Assembly (NCBI GenBank): GCA_905215395.1
Contig: CAJMQA010000233.1
Coordinates: 1 to 5,666, forward strand
DNA: 5,666 bases
Reading direction: 5' to 3'
Source: an uncultured bacterium
GTDB lineage: Bacteria > Bacteroidota > Bacteroidia > Bacteroidales > Marinifilaceae
In this document: positions 1 through 5,646 of the stretch, one piece after another
Numbering within the stretch: the stretch's first letter is position 1
How the letters are laid out: every line of letters starts with the position of its first letter
Program-made: the position numbers and the translations under genes
The notes under the pieces: generated by a model
Seen by the model: the letters and a program-made list of their open reading frames with translations, nothing else
What the model was told of the DNA's origin: nothing
Databases searched by the model: none

Positions 1-1444
1 AACTGTTATATTCAGCTTTGGCGACATCCAAATTTGGAATAATTCCCAATTCCACCAATTTAGAATCCATAACATAATACAGAGCAAACAAATCAGCCCT
101 TGCCTCTTCAATTGTCGAATAATAGTTTCTCAAAGCATCGGTGGTCACTCCGGGCAGCATTTTCCCGGAACCATGTCCCAGACATTCATGTAAATCGGTG
201 TGTATGCTGCTTCCCAGAGAGCCGTATTCCCTGGCCAGGCGTATTTCTTCGTCCGAGGCGGCAAATTCGTCCAGGACACCGGAAGTTTTCGCTGCCATGT
301 CATAGGCATAGGTGATGTTGTCCAGGGTTACTGATTTGCTTCCGTAGCGTTCCCTGATCCATTCGGCATTGGGAAGGTTGATACCAATCGGAGTGGCCGG
401 ATGGCAGTCACCGCCTAACATAGCCACCTGCATCACCCGGGCGGTGACTCCTTTCACCCGGTCTTTCTTAAACCGTTCATCCACTGGGGCATGCTGTTCA
501 AACCACAGGGCATTTTCCGCCAATTTCCGGGTCCGTTCGCAGGCTTCGTGGTCCGTAATTTCCACAACCGACTCCCAACTAGCCTTACGGGCGAGCGGAT
601 CTCCGTATACTTCTATAAAACCGTTGATAAAATCTATATTGGCGGTCTCTTCCCTGAGCCATTCTATGGAGTATTGGTCAAACAGTTTCAAATCGCCCGT
701 CCGGTAGTATTCTACCAGCAAGCGAATGACTTTTTCCTGTTGTTCATTACAGGCATAGGACAAAGCTTTTTCCAGCCATCCCACAATCCGCTCCAGTTCC
801 TCACCGTATTTGCCTCCCACTTTCCACACGAGTTCCCGGAGCTGTCCGTTTTCTTTTATCAAGGTCGAATTCAAACCGACGGATAGCGGGCTTTCTTCCG
901 GCTCTGCCGACATTTTGTAAAATTCCTCCGCTTCTTTCTGCGTCACCCTGCAATAGTAGTTGTTAGCAGAATTTACGATCAGATCCTTACCTTCATCCAG
1001 TACAACACGTTTAGCCATGTAAGCAGGATCAAACATTACCCTTTCCAATTCTGCGTATACTCCTGACTCCCCTATATCAGCCAATAAATGCTGGAAATAA
1101 GCCCTCGGGAATCCCGGTATGAATTTATCCATGGAATAGTGGTGATGTATACCGTTGGCAAAGAATACTTTTTTGGCATATACCAGAAACTCCTGGAAGT
1201 CAGTAGTATTCCGGTCACCCGAATATTCACGGATAATTTGTTCCAGCACTTTCCTGATCCTCAGGTTATAACGGTTGTTTTGATCCCAGAGAATATCCCG
1301 TCCGGCCAAAGCCGCCTGGCTCAGATAGTATATAAAAATCCTTTCCCGGGGCGTCAGGGCAGCAAATGCAGGCACCTGATAGCGTAATATCTTTATATCG
1401 TCGAACTGTTCAGTCTGCCACAGAAACTCTTTATTGTCATTCAT
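1..1444 (-). CDS. Dipeptidyl peptidase III (M49 zinc peptidase), 3' part cut by the window edge
   Basis: This enzyme removes dipeptides from the N-termini of short peptides and is a zinc metallopeptidase of family M49. I translated 481 uninterrupted codons from the ATG at 1444-1442 to the left edge. The M49 zinc motif HECLGH is at residues 419-424 and the second motif EEARAD at 446-451. The likely zinc ligands are H419, H424 and E447, and E420 is the catalytic glutamate. Further family stretches are FIEVYGDPLARK near residue 275 and GGDCHPATPIGINLPN near 340-358. Family members are usually about 650-700 residues, so roughly 200 C-terminal residues lie outside the window. The N-terminus (MNDNKEFLWQ) has no signal peptide, which suggests a cytoplasmic enzyme. 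The start is the only in-frame ATG after an in-frame TAA about 27 bases upstream. It lies 19 bp behind the secreted-protein gene and is probably the last or a late gene of that operon. The identity is firm; its physiological substrates are unknown. Confidence 0.95.
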   Translation of the reverse strand, partial: MNDNKEFLWQTEQFDDIKILRYQVPAFAALTPRERIFIYYLSQAALAGRDILWDQNNRYNLRIRKVLEQIIREYSGDRNTTDFQEFLVYAKKVFFANGIHHHYSMDKFIPGFPRAYFQHLLADIGESGVYAELERVMFDPAYMAKRVVLDEGKDLIVNSANNYYCRVTQKEAEEFYKMSAEPEESPLSVGLNSTLIKENGQLRELVWKVGGKYGEELERIVGWLEKALSYACNEQQEKVIRLLVEYYRTGDLKLFDQYSIEWLREETANIDFINGFIEVYGDPLARKASWESVVEITDHEACERTRKLAENALWFEQHAPVDERFKKDRVKGVTARVMQVAMLGGDCHPATPIGINLPNAEWIRERYGSKSVTLDNITYAYDMAAKTSGVLDEFAASDEEIRLAREYGSLGSSIHTDLHECLGHGSGKMLPGVTTDALRNYYSTIEEARADLFALYYVMDSKLVELGIIPNLDVAKAEYNS

Positions 1445-1463
1445 CTCTTCATTATTTAAAATC

Positions 1464-2204
1464 CTACTGCTTTACATTTTCCTCATACCACCATTCCCCG
1501 TTTTTAAGCTCCAGTGCATCGTAAGAGGCATCAGGGCCATAAAACATGAAATAACCTTCGTATTTCTTATCTGTGGGAGCCAAATGGTCAAAAATGATAC
1601 GTTTCCCCTTCCGGTCGTGTTTCAGCATCATGCTCCCGTCTTTGGCATATTCAAAAGTGAGGGAAGCACTCCGGCTTTTTCCCTTCCGCATCAGGGGATG
1701 ATTGTAACTGATAGTCCCCTCAGGCCCGAACTGTGCCAACAATACAGCCTTGCGGTTGGAATTCCGGGTCTGTCCCCATCCGAATAAAGCTACATAATCC
1801 TGTTTCTGATGCCTGAAAGGAAGCAGATCATAAAATAACCAGTTTCCTTCCCGGTTTTCTGTTCCGGGTAAAGAGGTTACCCGATAGTCCTGTCCGTTTT
1901 TTAAACGGAAAAAATTATAAAAAGCTTGTCCTTCCTGTAAAGGAACCACCCAGGAGTACAATTCCATATCCCCATCCGCAGCCTTCTTATATCCCAGGTA
2001 CTGTACAGGCGCCTCTGTCCGGTAGCTGCCAAACTCTGTCCGCTGCAGAAAGGCCAGTACAGTTTCAGCATATTGCAGCCGCAAGCTGTCTTCAGGCTCT
2101 GCCTTGATACGTTGCAGGTAAACGGCCACGCTATCGATTTGTCCGACAGCTGCCGGTAGGGAGCCGAACAATAAAAATACAATACAAATGCCTGTTAATC
2201 TCAT
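1464..2204 (-). CDS. Small secreted protein of unknown function
   Basis: A 246-residue protein that I cannot assign to a functionally characterised family. Residues 1-21 form a typical signal peptide: a short basic start (MR), a hydrophobic core (ICIVFLLFGSLPAA) and a probable cleavage site at AVG-Q22. There is no lipobox cysteine, so the mature protein should be periplasmic or released. The mature part is rich in aromatic and charged residues and has no further membrane segment, which suggests a beta-rich soluble fold. The C-terminal 42 residues (205-246) run FDHLAPTD..., FMFYGPDASYDALEL and EWWYEENV. From memory, similar FDHL/FYGPD..YD endings occur in hypothetical secreted proteins of other Bacteroidota, so this is probably a conserved but undescribed family. 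Its ATG overlaps the stop of the upstream methylase gene (ATGA, 4 bp), and dpp3 starts 19 bp downstream, so translation is probably coupled within an operon. The gene is secure; the function is unknown. Confidence 0.9.
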   Translation of the reverse strand: MRLTGICIVFLLFGSLPAAVGQIDSVAVYLQRIKAEPEDSLRLQYAETVLAFLQRTEFGSYRTEAPVQYLGYKKAADGDMELYSWVVPLQEGQAFYNFFRLKNGQDYRVTSLPGTENREGNWLFYDLLPFRHQKQDYVALFGWGQTRNSNRKAVLLAQFGPEGTISYNHPLMRKGKSRSASLTFEYAKDGSMMLKHDRKGKRIIFDHLAPTDKKYEGYFMFYGPDASYDALELKNGEWWYEENVKQ

Positions 2205-2872
2205 GATTTATTAAAACGTTCTAATATTTCATCGGAAGCTTTAATTGCATTCCGGTACCACTGAAACAATATCCCATATTTTCTCTCTTCAGAGAGATGC
2301 CATCCGATCTCACTTTTCTTCAGCCTTTCAGTGACATTGTACATGATAATGGCCGCACATACACTGACATTAAGGCTTTCCGTAAATCCATACATGGGCA
2401 CCTTTACAAACTCATCCGCCTGGGATATGACCCTGTCGGACAATCCGGTCAGCTCGGTTCCGAAAAAGAAAGCCATTTTTCCCTTTGCCAGGTCCAGATC
2501 GTCCACCAATACGTCCTTAGTATGCGGAGTGGTAGCGATAATACGGTACCCTTTTGCTTTCAAAAGATCAATAGCCGCCTGCGTATTGTTTTCGAGTTTC
2601 CTGTGACGGAACCGCGATAACCACTCCCTGGCTCCTTGAGAAACGGTAGAAGTAGTATCGTAGGCATTCCGGTTTTCGATCAGGTGTATATCCTGTATCC
2701 CGTAACAGTCGGCCGAACGCATCACAGCACTCTGATTATGGCTCTGGAAAAGGTCTTCCAACACCACAGTCACGTAATCCGTACGCAGCTGAACCAAACG
2801 CTCAAACAAAGCATTTTTCTCATCGGTCACAAAGTTCTTCAGATATTCAACCTGCTCTCTCGTTGATTTCAT
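2201..2872 (-). CDS. trmH: SpoU/TrmH-family RNA 2'-O-methyltransferase, probably tRNA (Gm18) methylase
   Basis: This is a SPOUT-fold methyltransferase that uses S-adenosylmethionine to methylate a ribose 2'-OH; for TrmH the target is G18 in the tRNA D-loop. The three SpoU motifs are clear in the 223-residue form. Motif 1 is HNQSAVMRSADCYG, with the presumed catalytic arginine at R52. Motif 2 is FFFGTELTGLSD at 135-146. Motif 3 is VPMYGFTESLNVSVCAA at 158-174 and forms the knotted cofactor site. Length and the short N-terminal helical extension fit TrmH (E. coli about 229 residues) better than the longer RlmB or TsnR types. I chose the ATG at 2872-2870 because the next residues (MKSTREQVEYLKNF) resemble family N-termini. 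A GTG at 2911-2909 would add 13 polar residues and overlap the Nudix stop by 4 bp, and cannot be excluded. The stop overlaps the ATG of the secreted-protein gene. The RNA target is inferred from family resemblance only. Confidence 0.9.
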   Translation of the reverse strand: MKSTREQVEYLKNFVTDEKNALFERLVQLRTDYVTVVLEDLFQSHNQSAVMRSADCYGIQDIHLIENRNAYDTTSTVSQGAREWLSRFRHRKLENNTQAAIDLLKAKGYRIIATTPHTKDVLVDDLDLAKGKMAFFFGTELTGLSDRVISQADEFVKVPMYGFTESLNVSVCAAIIMYNVTERLKKSEIGWHLSEERKYGILFQWYRNAIKASDEILERFNKS

Positions 2873-2907
2873 ATGATTATAATTTTTATTTAACGCTTTA
2901 TGATCTC

Positions 2908-3465
2908 TCACTTATTTTGTAAAGCAAAATACTTCCAAAGCGGAGCCAAATGTGCCACCTGCATAATCTGATTACTATTCATTAATTTTTCAACTTCCTC
3001 CCTGCTCATCAATTCCACAGCAATATCTTCCGTAGGTTCCAGATGTCTTTCTGTCACCTTTTCCACTCCGGTGGCTAAAAAACAATATACCAGATTATTA
3101 TGTGTTCCAGGATTAACTCCATATACCATAAACTCTTCCCAATGTCCATTGCCATATCCGGTTTCCTCTTCCAGTTCCCGTTTAGCAGCATCCATAGGAG
3201 TGTCATCGGTAGGATCGACAACTCCCGCACAAAGTTCATAAGCCACCACTCCCATTCCGTGCCGGTACTGGCGTTCCATAATAAACTGTCCCTCTTTGGT
3301 AATGGCCAGTACACAGATCCATTTCGGATATTCCAGTACATAATAGGTAGAAATAACAACCCCATTCGGCAGTTCTACTTTATCGCGGCGTGCAGTAAAC
3401 CAGGGTTCTTTTGCAATATATTCCGATCCGAGCACTTTCCACTTTTCTATTTTCTGCTTACTCAT
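2908..3465 (-). CDS. Nudix hydrolase, ADP-ribose pyrophosphatase-like
   Basis: A 185-residue cytoplasmic Nudix enzyme, expected to hydrolyse a nucleoside diphosphate linked to another moiety. ADP-ribose or another nucleotide sugar is the best guess. The N-terminal part (residues 10-70) has the layout of the ADP-ribose pyrophosphatase group: WKVLGSEYI..PWFTARRDKVELPNG, then a strand region ending in ERQYRHG. The Nudix box is at 81-104 and ends in the metal-binding helix RELEEETGY (96-104). It departs from G-x5-E-x7-REUxEExGU: the first glutamate is D87, followed by eight residues instead of seven, and the preceding ELPAG is ELCAG. The essential helix glutamates (E97, E100, E101) are intact, so activity is plausible. 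A downstream NPGTHNNLVYCFLA segment (about 118-131) fits the same group. It is the first gene of the four-gene unit, with a promoter just upstream and trmH 35 bp downstream. The family is certain; the substrate is inferred. Confidence 0.92.
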   Translation of the reverse strand: MSKQKIEKWKVLGSEYIAKEPWFTARRDKVELPNGVVISTYYVLEYPKWICVLAITKEGQFIMERQYRHGMGVVAYELCAGVVDPTDDTPMDAAKRELEEETGYGNGHWEEFMVYGVNPGTHNNLVYCFLATGVEKVTERHLEPTEDIAVELMSREEVEKLMNSNQIMQVAHLAPLWKYFALQNK

Positions 3466-3492
3466 AATTCCGAAGCCAAAATATTATATATC

Positions 3493-3500
3493 CAAATATA
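3493..3500 (-). promoter_or_regulatory. Probable -7 box of the Nudix-trmH-dpp3 operon promoter
   Basis: The minus strand reads TATATTTG, a perfect match to the Bacteroidota -7 consensus TAnnTTTG, 27 bp before the Nudix ATG. This predicts a leader of about 20 nt. The -33 region (around 3520-3524) reads only TTCT/TTTC instead of TTTG and falls inside the loop of the upstream terminator hairpin, so the promoter may be weak or need help. The position is from sequence; activity is inferred. Confidence 0.55.
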
Positions 3501-3540
3501 TAAAAGAAGGGGTGCTTTGAGAAAAACACCCCTTCTTTTA
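3501..3540 (-). terminator. Intrinsic terminator of the HU gene, possibly bidirectional
   Basis: A perfect 14-bp inverted repeat (arms 3501-3514 and 3527-3540, loop 3515-3526) contains the G/C core GGGGTG/CACCCC flanked by A/T pairs. Read on the minus strand, the stem starts 17 bases after the HU stop codon and its distal arm runs into CTTTTATATATTT, which serves as the U-rich tail. On the plus strand the hairpin is followed by TTTTAATTTC, so it could also stop antisense transcription. Its distal end touches the -7 box of the next operon. Confidence 0.85.
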
Positions 3541-3557
3541 TTTTAATTTCTTTTCGA

Positions 3558-3827
3558 TCAAAACTGATCAGCCAATTCAGCGCCTGCTTTGAATTTAACA
3601 ACTTTCTTAGCCGGGATTGTAATCGTTTTACCAGTCTGAGGATTTCTTCCGCTTCTAGCACTTCTTTCAGATACAGAGAATGAACCGAATCCGATTAAAG
3701 CAACTTTGTCACCGCCTTTCAGGGCCTCACCAACTGTTGCAACGAAAGCTTCCAGAGCTTTTTTAGAATCTGCTTTTGTTAAACCTGCTTTTTCAGCAAT
3801 AGCGTCGATTAATTGAGCTTTATTCAT
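3558..3827 (-). CDS. HU-family histone-like DNA-binding protein
   Basis: An 89-residue HU protein that binds and bends DNA as a dimer without strong sequence specificity and helps compact the nucleoid. Length is standard for HU (about 90). The N-terminal helical dimerisation part starts MNKAQLIDAIAEKAG and is followed by the saddle core KVALIGFGSF (41-50). The DNA-binding arm has R55, R58, R61 and the intercalating proline P63 in RNPQTGK, then the closing strand IPAKKVVKFKAG. I chose the ATG at 3827-3825 because a longer reading to 3902 would add 25 residues not found in HU and would run through the promoter. The gene is monocistronic, with its own promoter upstream and a strong hairpin terminator downstream. 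Whether it is the main HU or one of several paralogues cannot be told; Bacteroidota often carry several. Confidence 0.96.
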   Translation of the reverse strand: MNKAQLIDAIAEKAGLTKADSKKALEAFVATVGEALKGGDKVALIGFGSFSVSERSARSGRNPQTGKTITIPAKKVVKFKAGAELADQF

Positions 3828-3862
3828 GATAATAATTTTTAGGGTTAGAACTTTAAACCTTT

Positions 3863-3872
3863 TCTCTAGAGA
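3863..3872. promoter_or_regulatory. 10-bp palindrome over the likely HU transcription start
   Basis: TCTCTAGAGA is a perfect palindrome placed directly after the HU -7 box (3873-3880) and covering the predicted start of transcription. It could be a small operator half-site pair or an initial-transcribed element. A 10-bp palindrome can also arise by chance, so this is a positional observation with no recognised regulator. Confidence 0.2.
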
Positions 3873-3902
3873 CAAATGTAGCGATTTTATTGAGTATGCC
3901 AA
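3873..3902 (-). promoter_or_regulatory. Bacteroidota-type promoter of the HU gene
   Basis: On the minus strand the -7 box TACATTTG (3880-3873) fits TAnnTTTG exactly. A TTG of the -33 element lies 19 bases upstream in ATTGG (3902-3899), the spacing expected for the primary sigma factor of Bacteroidota. The predicted start is near 3866, giving a leader of about 40 nt that is A/T-rich before the ATG. Runs of A and T at 3905-3952 lie just upstream and could act as an UP-like or curved element. Confidence 0.75.
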
Positions 3903-3910
3903 TATTTTTC

Positions 3911-3941
3911 AAAAAAAAAATCCACTTTTGTGCATTTTTTT
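3911..3941 (-). terminator. A/T-rich intrinsic terminator of the FAD dehydrogenase gene
   Basis: On the minus strand, 17 bases after the TGA of the dehydrogenase gene, arms 3930-3941 and 3914-3925 pair as AAAAAAAT-G-CAC with GTG-G-ATTTTTTT around an AAAA loop. A single G-G mismatch interrupts the stem. The ten-base T run (3920-3911) supplies the U tract. The stem has few G/C pairs, so efficiency may be moderate. Confidence 0.55.
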
Positions 3942-3958
3942 GGAAAAAAAAACATACA

Positions 3959-5509
3959 TCACTGTTTCAAAACAACATTTTCAGCGCATTTTTCCCCGTC
4001 CATAGCCGCAGAGATGATACCTCCTGCATATCCGGCACCCTCTCCGCAAGGATATAATCCAACAATTTCCGGATGCATGTATTGCTCATTCCGGGGAATC
4101 CTCAAAGGCGATGAAGTCCGGGTTTCTACTCCCAGCAATAAAGCCTTGTCACTCACAAATCCCCTGGCTCTTTGCCCGAAATATTTTAAACCATCGGCAA
4201 GACGTCTCCGGATCAGGCCGGGTAACCACCCACTGATCAAAGAACTTTTTACTCCTGGCTTATACGAGGTAGAAGGTAAAGAGTTACTCAAACGGCCGGA
4301 TAAAAAATCGGTCAACACCTGAGCCGGTGCATAAAGTCCTCCTCCTCCTTCTTCCCAGGCTTTCCTCTCCAAAGCTTCCTGAAACTCAATACCGGCAAAC
4401 AATCCTTTGTATTGCATCCGTTCCAGTTCAACCTGTCCGATTGCGGTCACCATAGCAGAATTGGCCCAGGCCGTATTGCGATAGGATGAAGACATCCCGT
4501 TCACCACCTGTTGTCCCGGCCCTGTAGCTGCAGGCACAACGATACCTCCCGGACACATGCAAAAAGAGTATACTCCTCTGCCGTCTATATTAGTGACAAA
4601 GCTGTATTCCGCAGCCGGCAACCAAGGGTCACGTCCCGTCCGGCTATGATACTGCATACAATCTATGTCCTGCTGGGGATGTTCCAAGCGTAAGCCCACT
4701 GCAAAATCTTTAGATTCCATACGGACACACCTCTCCTGTAACATATGGTAGATATCACGGGCCGAATGTCCGGTAGCAAGAATCACATTCCGGGCCATAA
4801 TTTCCTTGTCACCAGCCACCACTCCGCACACCTTCTGTCCACGAATGAGAAGATCGGTCACCCGGGTATTGAAACGGATCTCTCCCCCGAATTTTTCTAT
4901 AGTGTTCCGGATATTTATGATTACTCCCGACAGTTTATCGGTTCCTACATGCGGATGGGCATCGACCAGAATATTTTCATTGGCTCCATGATAGACTAAA
5001 ATTTCCAAAGCCCTCCGTACATCTCCCCGCTTTTTAGAACGCGTAAATAATTTACCATCGGAAAAGGTTCCGGCCCCTCCTTCCCCATATCCAAAATTGG
5101 AGTCTTCATCCACCAATCCGGTCTTATAAAGACGGTTCAGATCCTTCTTCCGTTCCTCTACCGTTTTTCCCCTTTCGAGCACGATGGGTCGGCATCCCCG
5201 TTCTATCAACCTCAAGGCTGCAAACAATCCTCCGGGCCCTGCTCCGACAATAATTACAGGTTCAGCACCGCTAACATCCCGGTAGGCCGGCATAAAGACT
5301 TTCTCTTTCTCCTCTATCTTATCAACATGTATCCCAACAGTCAGGTTGAGCATTACTTCCCTCTGTCGGGCATCAATAGAACGTCTGATAATATCCAGCC
5401 GGCAGATCCGCTCAGCAGCATATCCTGACATCCGGGCTACCGCCTTTTTCAACATTTCTTTCTGTCCTGCCTCCTCGGGCCTTACTCTGATCTGAATTTC
5501 CTGATACAT
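3959..5509 (-). CDS. FAD-dependent dehydrogenase of the COG2509-like type, substrate unknown
   Basis: A 516-residue cytoplasmic flavoprotein. After a small N-terminal domain (about 1-75), the Rossmann dinucleotide fold begins at PVIIVGAGPGGLFAALRL, with GAGPGG at 89-94 and an acidic residue (E112 in LERG) placed to bind the adenosine ribose of FAD. Other family-type blocks are FGYGEGGAGTFSDGKL (139-154), the second nucleotide-contact segment ILATGHSARD (243-252), SFCMCPGGIVV (315-325) and ETRTSSPLRI (462-471). The C-terminal FAD motif GLYPCGEGAGYAGGI is at 484-498. Length and block order fit the uncharacterised FAD-dependent dehydrogenases found widely in bacteria, whose substrate is not established. 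The two cysteines in CMCPGG (C317, C319) look family-conserved; a redox role is only a guess. The ATG at 5509-5507 is 26 bp downstream of a TAnnTTTG box. The gene stands alone between its own promoter and terminator, so its neighbours do not reveal its job. Confidence 0.93.
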   Translation of the reverse strand: MYQEIQIRVRPEEAGQKEMLKKAVARMSGYAAERICRLDIIRRSIDARQREVMLNLTVGIHVDKIEEKEKVFMPAYRDVSGAEPVIIVGAGPGGLFAALRLIERGCRPIVLERGKTVEERKKDLNRLYKTGLVDEDSNFGYGEGGAGTFSDGKLFTRSKKRGDVRRALEILVYHGANENILVDAHPHVGTDKLSGVIINIRNTIEKFGGEIRFNTRVTDLLIRGQKVCGVVAGDKEIMARNVILATGHSARDIYHMLQERCVRMESKDFAVGLRLEHPQQDIDCMQYHSRTGRDPWLPAAEYSFVTNIDGRGVYSFCMCPGGIVVPAATGPGQQVVNGMSSSYRNTAWANSAMVTAIGQVELERMQYKGLFAGIEFQEALERKAWEEGGGGLYAPAQVLTDFLSGRLSNSLPSTSYKPGVKSSLISGWLPGLIRRRLADGLKYFGQRARGFVSDKALLLGVETRTSSPLRIPRNEQYMHPEIVGLYPCGEGAGYAGGIISAAMDGEKCAENVVLKQ

Positions 5510-5534
5510 ATATATAATAAGGTTACAAACAGGA

Positions 5535-5542
5535 CAAATATA
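5535..5542 (-). promoter_or_regulatory. Probable -7 box of the FAD dehydrogenase promoter
   Basis: The minus strand reads TATATTTG, an exact TAnnTTTG match, 25 bases before the ATG; the predicted leader is about 18 nt. No TTTG is seen at the right distance for a -33 box (the region reads CTGC TTTT), so the call rests on the -7 box alone. Confidence 0.6.
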
Positions 5543-5567
5543 CGAAGTATGAGGGAGAAAAGCAGAT

Positions 5568-5600
5568 AAAAATAAGTAAGAGTAGGTTTCTTTTATTTTT
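5568..5600 (-). terminator. Weak A/T-only inverted repeat, possible terminator of the unit entering from the right
   Basis: AAAAATAA (5568-5575) and TTATTTTT (5593-5600) form an 8-bp repeat with a 17-base spacer, in the short space between the right-edge gene and the dehydrogenase promoter. The stem has no G/C pair, so termination would be weak. It is recorded because it is the only hairpin-like element here and some transcription unit must end in this stretch. Confidence 0.2.
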
Positions 5601-5646
5601 CCTTCTATTGTGTCTTCAGCGTTTTACCTTTCAGACCTGTCGCTTT

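Noticed and set aside
369..886. Two overlapping plus-strand open frames opposite the dipeptidyl peptidase gene
   Set aside because: The minus strand here encodes continuous M49 peptidase sequence; the plus frames are shadows with no recognisable domains.
3501..3540. The 14-bp inverted repeat as a mobile-element end or CRISPR-like repeat
   Set aside because: It is a single hairpin with a G/C core and U-rich tail placed just after a stop codon, which a terminator explains fully; no copies were seen elsewhere in the window.
3458..3661. Minus-strand 67-codon frame overlapping the HU gene and its terminator
   Set aside because: It is out of frame with HU and runs through the terminator hairpin; no motif supports it.
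3841..3860. GGTT...AACC short hairpin in the HU leader as a riboswitch or ribosomal-protein-type autoregulatory element
   Set aside because: The stem is only 4 bp with a 9-base loop and no conserved core, so it is within chance expectation.
3828..3902. N-terminal extension of the HU protein by 25 residues
   Set aside because: The extension would translate through the promoter and leader, is not found in HU proteins, and the internal ATG gives the standard 89-residue form.
3930..4322. Plus-strand open frame of 130 codons opposite the end of the dehydrogenase gene
   Set aside because: It is antisense to a well-supported coding gene, has low-complexity content without any family motif, and starts in the A/T-rich terminator region.
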